Source of the DNA: Uloborus plumipes
Lineage: Eukaryota; Arthropoda; Arachnida; Araneae; Uloboridae
NCBI GenBank assembly: GCA_038373865.1
Contig: JAXGGA010005584.1
Coordinates: 1 to 64,000 of the forward strand
DNA length: 64,000 bases
Reading direction: 5' to 3'
Positions 55,601-58,433 of this stretch are shown piece after piece. Made by a program: the position numbers and the translations under genes. Position 1 is the first letter of the stretch; each line of letters starts with the position of its first letter. The notes beneath the pieces are model-generated. The model was not told where the DNA came from. It did not search any database and was given only the letters and a program-made list of their open reading frames with translations.

Positions 55601-57087
55601 AGGTCGATGAGTCCCTTCTTCCACTTGACATAGGGCATGGGCGAGCCCACGGCCACGCACGTGATGTTGAGGTTGGAGCCGGGCATCACCTCGTACAGCT
55701 CTTCCGGGGGAATGGAGAAGTAGGGTGGGACACGGCGCACTGGAAAAGGAGTTGCATTTTTGTTGAGTAAAGATTTAAAAAAAAAAAATTAGGTTCGTGT
55801 GACTGCTAGACGTCACTAACACTTTCAATTACATCATCATAGAATTCACAAATTTTGACCCCTTATAACTCGTAAACTATTCGAGTAAATGAAAATTTAA
55901 TTTGCAAAGATAACTCGCTAGAGCACGTTCTCATAGTCACTAAAAAGTTAGGTTTCTAGCTTTATCCACAATAAAGTAACAGGGCGTCAAAAGTGGCCTG
56001 AGTTGCTTCCTGTAAAGATAGTACTGCCGTGCGCTTGTTTTAATGCATCGACTTGGATTGCTTCTACTCGACTTGGTGGTCGCACTGCCGTGCTTCCAGA
56101 TTTCACACAAAAAGCCATACACTCAAAAGGTCACACAAAAGCTCAAGCAAACTTGCGCGAGAAAATTTAGGTGTGTAGAGTAAATTTTTTCACGGACATT
56201 GTAGAGAAACTGCTCGAGTTGAGTAACTTTTGAACTATTATTTAATTATTCATTTTATAATTTGCATATTTATTTTGAATTGATGCATTGGCAGGTGGCG
56301 CTGCAACGAAGTACCTGTTTGTTGCCTTAAAAGCACGCGCCACTTGCCAAACTGAGAGAGCCATTTACTTGTCATGCAAGATGCATGAGGTCAGATTTTC
56401 AAATGTTGTTTCTCATTAAAATACTATGAGTTCACAACTGTCTCATCCATGCCTGAACAAGTGTATCTATCATATACAGCTAAGTAACATAACTATTTTG
56501 AACCTGGATAATGTATGTTATGCATTTAAAGTTCTTTAGTGTTGGGGTAGTTTTTCTTCTGATTTTGATGCGGTCAAATTAGTTAGATTAAAATTTTGTC
56601 TTTAGGATATGCATTCCCCAACAGACATCTAGAATAAGTTCAAGTGCAACCGTAAGAGCAAGGTGGAGTAGGTATGCTTGAGAATATGTGTAGGCAACCT
56701 TATTTATTATTTAATATCGTGGTTTGAATACTATAACTAGGCCATTTCAAAGCAGGTAATATTAGAGTAAATGAGCATGAAGTAGTATGAGTATATACAA
56801 TACACCAGAAATCCCTAAGTCCAGATCTCCACCTTTCTACCTCTTGAAAATTGCTAATTTTACGGATCCCCACGGGGGTAGGAGGGCAACCCCCCCCCTA
56901 ATTTGATACAATAAAATCTTTGTTTCAGGACATCAACGGATAAAATTCAATGTGTATTAGGAATAAAACTTCTCACCTCGCACATAAAGCGTAGCTGGAC
57001 CCGAGACAGCAGTTCCTTTAACATTATCTGCAACACACTCATAGCTCCCTTGGTCTTCTTCTTCAGCTTCAATGATTTGTAAAGATG
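5339..57087 (-). CDS. Lar: LAR-type receptor protein tyrosine phosphatase, ectodomain part (gene span, partial)
   Basis: Ten exons on the minus strand join into one open frame of 723 codons: end of Ig2, Ig3, then FN3 domains 1 to 6. The domain order, the Ig2-Ig3 linker (LYVRVRRVP..FSIPPE) and the FN3 sequences match the LAR/PTPRS/PTPRD group (type IIa RPTPs). These are single-pass cell-surface receptors that act in axon guidance and synapse formation, with Ig domains that bind heparan sulphate proteoglycans and synaptic partners. All introns are GT-AG, and all domain boundaries are phase 1; the splits inside FN3-2 and FN3-6 are phase 0 and phase 1. Intron sizes from 5' to 3' are 1237, 2364, 9465, 2075, 19202, 4901, 4489, 902 and 4945 nt. 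The start of the gene lies beyond 64000 and FN3-7 onward lies before position 1. Family membership is firm; orthology to Drosophila Lar is inferred from domain order. Confidence 0.93.
5432..6298. other. Intron DNA between FN3-6b and the transposon nest
   Basis: AT-rich sequence with no recognised repeat or exon; the short frame at 6045-6233 shows no motif. Confidence 0.5.
8051..8946 (+). mobile_element. Tc1/mariner element, internally deleted
   Basis: The imperfect terminal inverted repeats CAGGGTGGGACAGAGAAACT and CAAGGTGCGGCGGAGAAACT (the right end read inverted) are flanked by TA at 8049-8050 and 8947-8948. At 896 bp it is shorter than intact relatives, and the transposase inside lacks its middle. 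Confidence 0.8.
8157..8771 (+). pseudogene. Tc1/mariner-type transposase, middle missing
   Basis: The 204-residue frame begins with a helix-turn-helix region ([15 protein letters not shown], residues about 11-26, then [20 protein letters not shown]) and a second HTH ([20 protein letters not shown], about residues 95-114). It jumps at about residue 135 to the end of the catalytic domain ([20 protein letters not shown], about residues 147-166). The segment with the first two catalytic aspartates is absent, so it cannot act as a transposase. The start codon is uncertain; RWTKEQ is the usual beginning of the family. Confidence 0.8.
9769..9935. mobile_element. pogo/Tigger-like MITE
   Basis: This 167-bp element is flanked by TA. 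Its ends CAGTCAAGCCCGTTTATTAG and (inverse of the right end) CAGTCGAACCCGCTTAATAG are the typical pogo-type terminal repeat. GAATATCCCGCTTA motifs repeat inside. It has no coding capacity. Confidence 0.85.
9938..10376. other. Intron DNA upstream of the transposon nest
   Basis: It holds a short GC-rich stretch at about 9950-10040 (CCGACTGCC, GGCAGTCGG inverted pair) and then AT-rich sequence up to the FN3-6a donor. Nothing further was recognised. Confidence 0.4.
10377..10574 (-). CDS. Lar: Lar exon: first part of FN3 domain 6
   Basis: This 198-nt exon (phase 1 to 1) starts [20 protein letters not shown], then [20 protein letters not shown], giving strands A to C of an FN3 domain. The YRLRYGR segment matches LAR FN3-6. 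It ends HHTTVRNL plus one base. The acceptor is CTGTTTTCAG and the donor GTAAGT. The domain is completed by the exon at 5431-5339. Confidence 0.92.
10575..11476. other. Intron between FN3-5 and FN3-6a
   Basis: The shortest intron in the window (902 nt). It holds the inverted pair CACAGTAGCACATTTCGTTT and AAACGTAATGTGTGCTACTTGG at about 11291-11380 with TTTATAAAATGGCTGT between, probably a small MITE. No exon seen. Confidence 0.4.
11477..11788 (-). CDS. Lar: Lar exon: fibronectin type III domain 5
   Basis: This 312-nt exon (phase 1 to 1) encodes a full FN3 domain. It starts [20 protein letters not shown], continues [20 protein letters not shown], and ends with [20 protein letters not shown] and VKTQGG. 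The [12 protein letters not shown] stretch and the long loop rich in D/E and N match LAR FN3-5. NST and NVS are possible N-glycosylation sites. The acceptor is CGTCTTTTAG and the donor GTAAAC. A 102-residue antisense frame over the same bases is a shadow. Confidence 0.95.
11858..12835. mobile_element. CACTGTTAAA MITE, split by a hAT-like insertion
   Basis: The outer ends CACTGTTAAAACTACAGG and (right end inverted) CACTGTTAGCTATAAG are flanked by TA. Inner inverted segments TTAAACGTTGTA and GGGGTGACACTTGAC match the complete copy at 52269-52472. The hAT-like element 11945-12648 is inserted in it, which shows the MITE is older; without it the MITE is about 266 bp. Confidence 0.8.
11945..12648. 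mobile_element. hAT-like AATCGGC element, copy 1
   Basis: The element ends in TAGGGATAAACCGAT and ATCGGTGCATCCCTA and is flanked by the exact 8-bp duplication CTTGACTC (11937-11944 and 12649-12656). Both ends are packed with CCGATTA/TAATCGG motifs, including GCCGATTATTAATAATCGGC. The TAGGGATGCA terminus and 8-bp duplication place it in hAT. It lacks transposase. Sister copies lie at 45105-45841 and 62842-63569. Confidence 0.88.
12841..13304. mobile_element. Inverted-repeat MITE CAAGGGGAAC
   Basis: The ends CAAGGGGAACATTCACTCTT and (right end inverted) CAAGGGGAACCTCCACTCTT continue into CGGGTCACTGAT/CGGGTCACCGAT. Inner parts also pair (GTGCATAACTCAGAAAT with ATTTCTGAGCTATGCAC). It is non-coding; the class is unknown. 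Confidence 0.7.
13305..14500. other. Intron DNA, nothing recognised
   Basis: Sequence between two MITEs, ending in a run of about 24 A at 14506-14529. The A run may be the tail of an old retroposon read on plus, but no head or body was recognised. Confidence 0.4.
14571..16148. mobile_element. 1.6-kb fold-back element CTTATTCACAATC
   Basis: Arms of about 750 bp pair across a centre near 15400; the ends read ACTTACAGCCTTATTCACAA and (right end inverted) ACTAACAGTCTTATTCACAA. Small frames at 15143-15385 (plus) and 15733-15467 (minus) are the same sequence in the two arms, sharing [12 protein letters not shown] and [16 protein letters not shown] shorter motif unit (GAATAATCCTTCAATGTTGC and its inverse) occurs at the left edge and again at the centre, so the element was built by duplication. 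No target duplication is clear. Confidence 0.75.
16278..16586 (-). CDS. Lar: Lar exon: fibronectin type III domain 4
   Basis: This 309-nt exon (phase 1 to 1) encodes a full FN3 domain. It starts [20 protein letters not shown] and carries [20 protein letters not shown] and, near the end, [20 protein letters not shown]. The WTEY..WVLAGT stretch is a hallmark of LAR FN3-4. The exon ends IRTDEG plus one base. The acceptor is ACTCCTTTAG and the donor GTAAGA. Confidence 0.95.
16600..17467. other. Intron DNA, nothing firm
   Basis: AT-rich sequence. Near 17281-17417 lie ACAAGGAGCCACTTTTACAA and, inverted and diverged, AAAAAGTGTTCCTTGC followed by CGAAACATGTG, related to the CTGAAAAAGGGGCT motif at 23008 and 50081-50116. 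Confidence 0.4.
17472..18411. mobile_element. 940-bp inverted-repeat element GGGCGATTCTCTG
   Basis: The ends GGGCGATTCTCTGTAAACT and its exact inverse at 18393-18411 are flanked by ATAC on both sides (17468-17471 and 18412-18415). GTCCGGAC-type motifs sit just inside both ends. The phrase GGGGACTGTG or a close variant occurs about four times in the body. No transposase frame. The 4-bp flank is short, so the class is open. Confidence 0.75.
18416..19722. other. Intron DNA, nothing recognised
   Basis: Very AT-rich sequence with no inverted repeats, exons or RNA genes that I can support. Confidence 0.5.
19723..19902. repeat. Two-copy 90-bp tandem duplication
   Basis: The 90-bp unit beginning GTTCACTGACAAAAATATC is repeated directly once, with about one internal base difference (TTCTATTC versus TTGTATTC) plus a difference at the join. 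The high identity indicates a recent local duplication. Confidence 0.9.
19903..21487. other. Intron DNA with many short open frames
   Basis: AT-rich intron after FN3-3. Several minus-strand frames of 60-120 codons stay open here without recognisable motifs, and they overlap in different frames, so I read them as chance. It contains the weak microexon candidate at 21194-21211. Confidence 0.4.
21194..21211 (-). CDS. Lar: Weak candidate 18-nt microexon after FN3-3
   Basis: On the minus strand CCATTACAG is followed by 18 nt and then the consensus donor GTAAGTATG. The length is a multiple of three and the phase (1 to 1) fits the flanking exons; inclusion would insert VTDASA between FN3-3 and FN3-4 and change the next residue from A to S. 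The pyrimidine tract before the AG is poor, so this is much weaker than the 49618-49638 candidate and may be chance. Confidence 0.3.
21488..21775 (-). CDS. Lar: Lar exon: fibronectin type III domain 3
   Basis: This 288-nt exon (phase 1 to 1) encodes a full FN3 domain. It reads [19 protein letters not shown], then [20 protein letters not shown], and later [20 protein letters not shown]. It ends VRTEQY plus one base. The acceptor is TATATTTTGCAG and the donor GTATGA. It follows the largest intron in the window (19.2 kb, about 12.8 kb without the Gypsy element). Confidence 0.95.
21776..24285. other. Intron DNA upstream of FN3-3
   Basis: AT-rich sequence. The segment at 22995-23050 (CTGAAAAAGGGGCT...CCCGAAACACGTGT) belongs to a dispersed motif found inverted at 50081-50116. 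A purine-rich run lies at 22568-22605. No exon seen. Confidence 0.4.
24287..25200 (-). mobile_element. Possible Helitron 3' end and linked repeat DNA
   Basis: Read on minus, ACCCGTGCAACACCAGGCC is followed by ACGCAGCTAG and then T, the CTAG-T end with a GC-rich hairpin expected of Helitrons. The start is not identified. Inside lie two diverged copies of GAATTTTTGAAATCGG..CAGGCGTCTTYGAGTAAT (about 24847 and 25090) and GACTTC/GAAGTCGGTT motifs, so the block is repetitive. The right boundary is a guess. Confidence 0.35.
25201..26330. other. Intron DNA, nothing recognised
   Basis: Very AT-rich sequence including a long A run at about 26149-26174. No feature supported. Confidence 0.45.
26333..26420 (+). 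mobile_element. Solo hAT (Charlie-like) terminus
   Basis: CAGGGGTGGCCAACCTTTTT with GGGTGCCACATTTATTTTTC behind it is the usual left terminus of hAT elements of the Charlie type. No matching right end was found before the next element at 26638, so it is a fragment. Confidence 0.5.
26638..29598. mobile_element. 2.96-kb near-perfect palindrome
   Basis: Arms of about 1.4 kb mirror each other around position 28113 with very few differences. Three pairs of small frames are symmetric to the base (26859-27089 with 29138-29368, 26973-27206 with 29021-29254, 27257-27457 with 28770-28970). The ends read GAGCGATTCCATACCAAATC and its inverse, flanked by TATT on both sides. The loop of about 120 bp (28052-28172) itself contains a diverged third copy of the arm phrase CAATACCCAATCTTGTGATT. 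The frames show no known motif. It is a fold-back transposon or a recently inverted duplication of a non-autonomous element. Confidence 0.85.
29599..30149. other. Intron DNA with two A runs
   Basis: The stretch has A runs at 30003-30021 and 30041-30058 and GTCGCAGAACAG/GGCTGCAGAAC phrases that resemble the tandem array that follows, so the array may begin here in degraded form. Confidence 0.35.
30150..31600. repeat. Degenerate tandem array, about 11 units of roughly 60-140 bp
   Basis: The core CCGCAGAACTTCAGTGACGA, with variants, recurs near 30198, 30258, 30508, 30640, 30772, 30867, 31000, 31134, 31352 and 31488. Each core is followed by a TTCAAATTATGTTTAAAAC-like part and a GAGAATCGCGGGG-like part. 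Units differ in length and sequence, so the array is old. Short frames inside translate the same unit repeatedly and are not genes. Confidence 0.85.
31640..31667. repeat. Simple repeats: C run and CA repeat
   Basis: A run of about 14 C is followed by CACACACATACACACA. Confidence 0.9.
31668..33150. other. Intron DNA, nothing recognised
   Basis: The longest frame (32478-32137, minus, 113 residues) has no motif, no codon support and no splice-linked partner that I can see. I treat it as chance. Confidence 0.45.
33459..33751 (-). mobile_element. tRNA-derived SINE
   Basis: Read on minus it starts GGGCCGTGGTTGCCCGATCG, an A-box-like region (33731-33744), and has the B box GGTTCGATCCC at 33688-33698. 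The arms can form D and T stems like a tRNA. It ends in a short TGAAATGAAAT tail. A 12-bp target duplication TGGGGCCAGGTC flanks it at 33447-33458 and 33752-33763. The rest is SINE body of unknown origin. It would be transcribed by RNA polymerase III if active. Confidence 0.88.
33835..34061 (+). pseudogene. mariner transposase C-terminal fragment (right arm)
   Basis: [14 protein letters not shown], the region of the third catalytic aspartate of mariner (DD34D) transposases, is followed by the [18 protein letters not shown] region and the end [11 protein letters not shown] frame change lies between the two parts near 33885. The left arm (33460-33260, minus) carries the same fragment. Catalytic residues one and two are missing, so it is inactive. 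Confidence 0.8.
34165..34555. other. Intron DNA, nothing recognised
   Basis: AT-rich sequence between the mariner palindrome and the Gypsy element; the last four bases before the LTR (34556-34559, TTAT) are its left target duplication. Confidence 0.5.
34560..35182 (+). repeat. Gypsy 5' LTR
   Basis: It begins TGTTACAAATC and ends TCGTTACA. It carries a TATA box (TATAAATA, 34874-34881) followed about 20-30 bp later by CAGTCAGTCAG, where transcription may start, and a polyadenylation signal AATAAA at 35109-35114. Confidence 0.96.
34874..34881 (+). promoter_or_regulatory. TATA box of the Gypsy LTR
   Basis: TATAAATA within CGAGTATAAATAGCTGG; the same box is in the 3' LTR at 40660-40667. It would drive transcription toward the host FN3-2b exon, antisense to the host gene. 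Confidence 0.7.
35187..35204 (+). other. Primer binding site, tRNA-Lys (CTT)
   Basis: TGGCGCCCAACGTGGGGC, four bases after the LTR, is as I recall an 18-base complement of the 3' end of animal tRNA-Lys with anticodon CUU, including CCA. It primes minus-strand DNA synthesis. Confidence 0.85.
35280..36165 (+). pseudogene. gag: Gypsy gag, frame-broken
   Basis: The first frame (35280-35879) encodes an unusual N-terminal half: at least four heptad-like NQEQLK(N/S)D repeats followed by a duplicated segment [11 protein letters not shown]...[11 protein letters not shown], strongly predicted coiled coil. The capsid-like part ([18 protein letters not shown] and so on) continues in the next frame from about 35820 to 36160. 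The rest of capsid and the zinc knuckle are in the third frame, in the 36131 reading. The shifts near 35820 and 36135-36160 fall inside gag, not at the gag-pol border, so they look like mutations or assembly errors, not programmed frameshifting. Confidence 0.85.
36131..38185 (+). pseudogene. pol: Gypsy gag C-terminus, protease and reverse transcriptase
   Basis: This 684-residue frame opens inside capsid sequence. It carries one CCHC zinc knuckle ([14 protein letters not shown], residues 123-136), the retroviral-type protease active site DTGA (residues 177-180), and the reverse transcriptase with [25 protein letters not shown] and the catalytic YLDD (residues 593-596). Capsid, protease and RT sharing a frame indicates a fused Gag-Pol layout. 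The frame leaves the conserved path near 38120, at a CCGCCC stretch, and stops at 38185. The start codon shown is internal and not a real initiation site. Confidence 0.9.
38113..40113 (+). pseudogene. pol: Gypsy RT thumb/connection, RNase H and integrase
   Basis: This frame continues pol in the next register. After [18 protein letters not shown] it has the RNase H domain of the RT_RNaseH type (first acidic residue in [10 protein letters not shown], Asp about residue 81). The integrase H2C2 zinc finger starts with His about residue 322, and the integrase core has D391 (GIDILG), D451 (HSDQG) and E487 (MVERFN), a DD35E triad. The C-terminal chromodomain region is replaced by a short basic tail; no env follows. 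All catalytic residues are present, so only the frame changes upstream appear to disable it. Confidence 0.92.
40333..40342 (+). other. Polypurine tract
   Basis: GGGAAGGGGG lies three bases before the 3' LTR (CAA then TGTTAC), the expected site for plus-strand priming. Confidence 0.8.
40346..40968 (+). repeat. Gypsy 3' LTR
   Basis: The 623-bp copy of the 5' LTR has one difference seen by eye. Its last base is nine bases from the end of host exon FN3-2b; TTAT and the host donor (CTTAC on plus) follow directly. Confidence 0.96.
40978..41173 (-). CDS. Lar: Lar exon: second part of FN3 domain 2
   Basis: This 196-nt exon enters in phase 0 and leaves in phase 1. It starts [18 protein letters not shown], which continues the FN3-2 fold, and carries [19 protein letters not shown], the F-strand tyrosine motif, before ending MKTKQG. 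The acceptor is TTTTCTTTAG and the donor GTAAG. The donor is remarkable: only GTAAG remains before the 4-bp target duplication of a Gypsy retrotransposon, so the long terminal repeat begins at the tenth intron base. The bases ATAA supplied by the target site follow GTAAG, so the core donor is intact. Confidence 0.93.
41537..42289 (+). mobile_element. Hairpin-started element TACTTCCTTT, possible Helentron-type
   Basis: It begins with a perfect stem, TACTTCCTTT and AAAGGAAGTA (41537-41564), followed by TTGTGATCGCG. The core has a GTATGT-rich microsatellite (41750-41780) and a cluster of TTGGCGA/TCGCCAA palindromes (41960-42110). A second ACGTAAAAGGAAGTA lies near 42270. A stem at the start, a repeat core and no coding are features of DINE/Helentron-associated elements, but the class is inferred. 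The GTAAAGGAAGTATTG start is a common dispersed repeat in arthropods, to my memory. Confidence 0.5.
42290..43248. other. Intron DNA between FN3-2 halves
   Basis: AT-rich, with a GC-richer patch at about 42955-43100 of unknown nature. No feature supported. Confidence 0.4.
43249..43349 (-). CDS. Lar: Lar exon: first part of FN3 domain 2
   Basis: This 101-nt exon enters in phase 1 and leaves in phase 0. It reads [20 protein letters not shown], then [14 protein letters not shown], giving strands A and B of an FN3 domain with the conserved tryptophan and the PxEPNG turn seen in LAR FN3-2. The acceptor is CATTTCTTAG and the donor GTATGT. The other half of the domain lies 2.1 kb downstream, at 41173-40978. 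Confidence 0.92.
43478..44999 (+). mobile_element. Hairpin-started element TACTTTCTTCTATA, possible Helentron-type, with minisatellite core
   Basis: It begins with an inverted pair TACTTTCTTCTATA and TATAGAAGAAAGTA (43478-43512) and ends with a second TATAGAAGAAAGTTTCGTGA followed by ACAGCTAG and T. The core holds a GT/CTGT microsatellite (43607-43660) and a 143/144-bp tandem repeat (43785-44520). The layout parallels the element at 41537-42289, which suggests one superfamily. The CTAG-T end would fit a Helitron relative. Confidence 0.55.
43785..44520. repeat. Minisatellite of 143/144-bp units, five full copies
   Basis: The phrase GGTGGAGCAATCGCACGTG recurs with spacing 144, 143, 144, 143 and 144 bp; the last copy diverges after GAGCAATCAA. 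Each unit also holds ATATCTCAGGAAGTAAC and GAAAATTGGTCCATAG. Identity between units is high. The one-base difference in alternate units breaks the reading frame each time. Confidence 0.93.
45105..45841. mobile_element. hAT-like AATCGGC element, copy 2
   Basis: It is flanked by the exact 8-bp duplication GCTCTAAT (45097-45104 and 45842-45849). The ends are TAGGGATGCAACGATTAATC and GGTGCATCCCTA. It lies in the opposite orientation to copy 1, as judged by the internal AT-rich part. No transposase. Confidence 0.92.
45850..47927. other. Intron DNA, nothing recognised
   Basis: AT-rich sequence with A runs at 46330-46345 and 46550-46565. Short frames have no motifs. Confidence 0.45.
47932..48449. 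mobile_element. piggyBac-like MITE, full copy 1
   Basis: The 518-bp element has ends TCCATTTATGCCCAAGTT and (right end inverted) CCCATTTATGCCCAG. TTAA is on the left and TTTA (one change) on the right. It is about 90% identical by eye to the copy at 53339-53847. TTAA targets and short inverted ends fit piggyBac. Confidence 0.82.
48748..49529. mobile_element. Diverged inverted-repeat element AAGGGGTCATTCACAAAT
   Basis: The left end AGGGGTCATTCACAAATGGT and the right end, inverted AGGGACTGTTTATAAATTAT, resemble the common insect terminal repeat AGGGACCGTCCATAAATTAC. G-rich tracts lie just inside both ends. A diverged tandem pair of about 140 bp (near 48970-49080 and 49110-49215) occupies the middle. 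Boundaries are approximate. Confidence 0.55.
49618..49638 (-). CDS. Lar: Candidate 21-nt alternative microexon between FN3-1 and FN3-2
   Basis: On the minus strand a long pyrimidine tract (CTCTCCTTTCCTTCTTTTC) runs into TATAG, then 21 nt, then the consensus donor GTAAGTGC. A branch-point-like CTTAC lies about 25 nt upstream of the AG. The 21 nt keep the frame: phase 1 before and after matches the flanking exons. Inclusion would add VDSSGSS to the FN3-1/FN3-2 linker and change the junction residue from E to K. Short alternative exons are a known trait of LAR receptors, but the well-known sites (meA in Ig2, meB between Ig2 and Ig3) lie elsewhere. The splice signals and frame are seen; use of the exon is inferred. 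Confidence 0.62.
49639..50300. other. Intron DNA upstream of the microexon
   Basis: Apart from the polypyrimidine tract of the microexon, this holds the motif CTGAAAAAGGGGCTCCTTGT (inverted, 50081-50116) also seen at 23008. Nothing else recognised. Confidence 0.4.
50304..51594. mobile_element. 1.3-kb inverted-repeat element with repeated GAATGGGCC
   Basis: The ends GGGGAGAGTGGTAATGAATG and (right end inverted) GGGGAGAGTGGGTAATGAAT are flanked by TA. The 9-mer GAATGGGCC or its inverse occurs eight times: two at the left end, two near 50680-50710, three near 51352-51410 and one at the right end. No transposase frame is present. The TA flank suggests a Tc1/mariner relative. Confidence 0.75.
51794..52268. 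mobile_element. Two tandem CACTGTTAAA units
   Basis: Units at 51794-52041 and 52042-52268 both start CACTGTTAAAACTACA or close variants, pass through AACGTTGTAGCATCG and end in ATAGCAGAAAA...CA. The right inverted end is lacking in each, so they look like a head-to-tail tandem that runs into the complete copy at 52269. Confidence 0.75.
52269..52472. mobile_element. Complete palindromic CACTGTTAAA MITE
   Basis: The 204-bp element is almost a full palindrome: CACTGTTAAAACTACAGG at the left and CCTGTAGGTTTAACAGTG at the right, with CATCGGCGGCACCCTTGAG and its inverse inside. TA flanks both sides. It is the reference copy of the family also found at 11858-12835 and 51794-52268. Confidence 0.9.
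52473..52814. other. Short intron stretch before FN3-1 donor
   Basis: It contains several AAAACTAGAATT and CATTTGAAG(C/T)AAAA phrases, a weak irregular tandem pattern of about 30-40 bp. No exon. Confidence 0.4.
52815..53102 (-). CDS. Lar: Lar exon: fibronectin type III domain 1
   Basis: This 288-nt exon (phase 1 to 1) encodes one complete FN3 domain. It starts [19 protein letters not shown], has the B-strand tryptophan in RISWSYD and the C-strand YYVIQYRP, and near its end the tyrosine-corner motif [20 protein letters not shown]. It ends TTGET with one base carried over. The acceptor is TTTCTGCAG and the donor GTACGG. It is the first FN3 after Ig3, as in all LAR proteins. The following 9.5-kb intron holds an in-frame microexon candidate. 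Confidence 0.95.
53339..53847. mobile_element. piggyBac-like MITE, full copy 2
   Basis: The 509-bp element is flanked by TTAA on both sides (53335-53338 and 53848-53851). The left end is CCCATTTATGCCCAAG; the right end inverted is CCCATTTGTACCCAG. It is collinear with the copy at 47932-48449 and has no transposase. Confidence 0.88.
53852..55466. other. Intron DNA between Ig3 and FN3-1
   Basis: No repeat or exon recognised; the short frames at 54550-54741 and 55150-54953 carry no motif. Confidence 0.4.
55467..55739 (-). CDS. Lar: Lar exon: Ig domain 3
   Basis: This 273-nt exon (91 codons, phase 1 to 1) encodes a complete I-set Ig domain. It starts with the linker [20 protein letters not shown] and has the B-strand cysteine in [10 protein letters not shown], the core tryptophan in VKWKKG and the F-strand cysteine in [12 protein letters not shown] and NYT are possible N-glycosylation sites. 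The acceptor is CTCCTTTTCCAG and the donor GTAGGG. The exon is much richer in G+C and CpG than its neighbours, and this keeps a long antisense frame open by chance. Vertebrate LAR genes carry the 4-residue meB segment between Ig2 and Ig3; I saw no clear counterpart in the 1.2-kb intron before this exon. Confidence 0.95.
55740..56976. other. Intron between Ig2 and Ig3 exons
   Basis: This is where vertebrate LAR genes place the 12-nt meB microexon. I searched by eye for a short phase-1 exon with consensus sites and saw none. A C run lies at 56892-56898. Confidence 0.45.
56977..57087 (-). CDS. Lar: Lar exon: C-terminal part of Ig domain 2
   Basis: This 111-nt exon (phase 1 to phase 1) is preceded by a TTTTCTTTCAG acceptor and followed by GTGAGA. 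The reading [20 protein letters not shown] holds the F-strand DxGxYxC motif of an I-set Ig domain, followed by PATLYVR, the end of Ig2 in LAR proteins. The first half of Ig2 is not in the window; no partner exon was seen between 57088 and 64000, so the upstream intron exceeds 6.9 kb. In vertebrate LAR proteins the short alternative segment meA lies just before this part of Ig2; it would lie in the upstream intron and was not found. Confidence 0.9.
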
Positions 57088-57756
57088 CTGAAAGAAAAAT
57101 AAAAATCAAACTAGTAGAAATTAAGCATGCATCATTGTTGAAAAGTCTCGGAATACTTTTTTTTTCGAAAGATTAAATTTTGGACTTTTTTTTTTTTTTT
57201 TAAATAAAGTTAAGTCCACATCTACTTCCGCCATCACTCAATGAAATGCTGCTATTTATGTTCGTGATCTGTGAGAAAATTCAGCGTAAATTTAAGGGAG
57301 TTTTAACTTTTATTTGGGATCTACAGAATAATTATGTTGTGTAAGAATTCTTAGTTTTTGTCCACTTTATTATTCGCTTCTCTTATTTAATCTCTTTTAA
57401 ATGAAAAAAATAAGATAAAAAAAATAATAAACACATGTGCTATTAAGTTAAAAATATTTTACCTCAAATTCAGTTGCTAAAATTTGTATAAATTATGTAC
57501 GTTCAATCACGTTTTGTTAAACACCTAATTTATTTACTGTATTGATGTAAATTTATCGAACAGCATTTATTTTCTAACTGAATTTTAGCCTAAACGAAAT
57601 CGCATGTGTTTTTGAGCAACTCGAATGGTATTGTGTATATGTTGACAGATGTGTGTCTCTTAGAGTACTTTTTCTTCAGTGAAGTTCCACAATCAGTGAA
57701 TCGAAAACTATGTGTTATTTCCGACCCGTCCAGCCATTGAGACCAATAGCTGACCG

Positions 57757-58433
57757 CAGTGGCGTATCCAGGGGGCGGTGCCAAGGGACCAATGCAACCC
57801 CCAAGATTTTGTAAGAGTGTAAAAAATGGTGGCACCGAATTTTGAAAAAACATGTAACCTTCATATAAATATGCTTCAGGTTTTTTCAATGAAAAATACT
57901 TTATGGACACTGAAATATTGTGAGAATGAATTCATCTGTCAATCCCGAGCCGGAAGGTAGAAGGCGCTGCGTTTTCAATTTAAAATCTTGCAGCAGTTCG
58001 AAATTTCGCATCAGTCGCCAAATTAATCAACGACACCCACTGAAGATGACCGCCGCAGTTGCGATCGAAACGTATGGATTAAAGCCATTTAGACCACGGC
58101 ACAACAGCCCGGAATCCTTAACTAGTATATACACTGAAATATTGTCAGATTATTTTCTGTTTTCGACAATAAGAAGCAAAACTAATTGTCATTCTGTAAT
58201 TGTGGAAATGTAAGAGGAAAATGAGCGATGTACCCGCGCCTTATTGTTCTTGCATGATATTCATTTTTGTAAAAAAAAAAAAAAACTATCTTTGAGCAAC
58301 GTTCAATAGAAAAAATTAAATCGAAATACTGCGTTTTTAAAGTTTCACCATATTTCTTGATTTTTTCCCTTTCTCATCACAGTGTCGATGTTCGATGTGC
58401 ACCCCCCAAAATCAATGCCTGGATACTCCACTG
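57757..58433. mobile_element. hAT-like element CAGTGGCGTATCCAGG
   Basis: The left end CAGTGGCGTATCCAGGGGG and the right end, inverted CAGTGGAGTATCCAGGC, are typical hAT termini. The flanks GCTGACCG and GCAGACAC are at best a decayed 8-bp duplication. It has no transposase. A CTGAAGA-hairpin-CGAAACG motif lies inside at 58029-58067. Confidence 0.65.

Noticed and set aside
55330..55770. A 146-residue plus-strand frame over the Ig3 exon
   Set aside because: It is the complement of a well-supported GC-rich exon. The protein has no motif, and the frame stays open because of composition.
57464..57485. A 14-nt stretch between donor-like and acceptor-like sites near Ig2
   Set aside because: Not a multiple of three, so it cannot be the meA counterpart.
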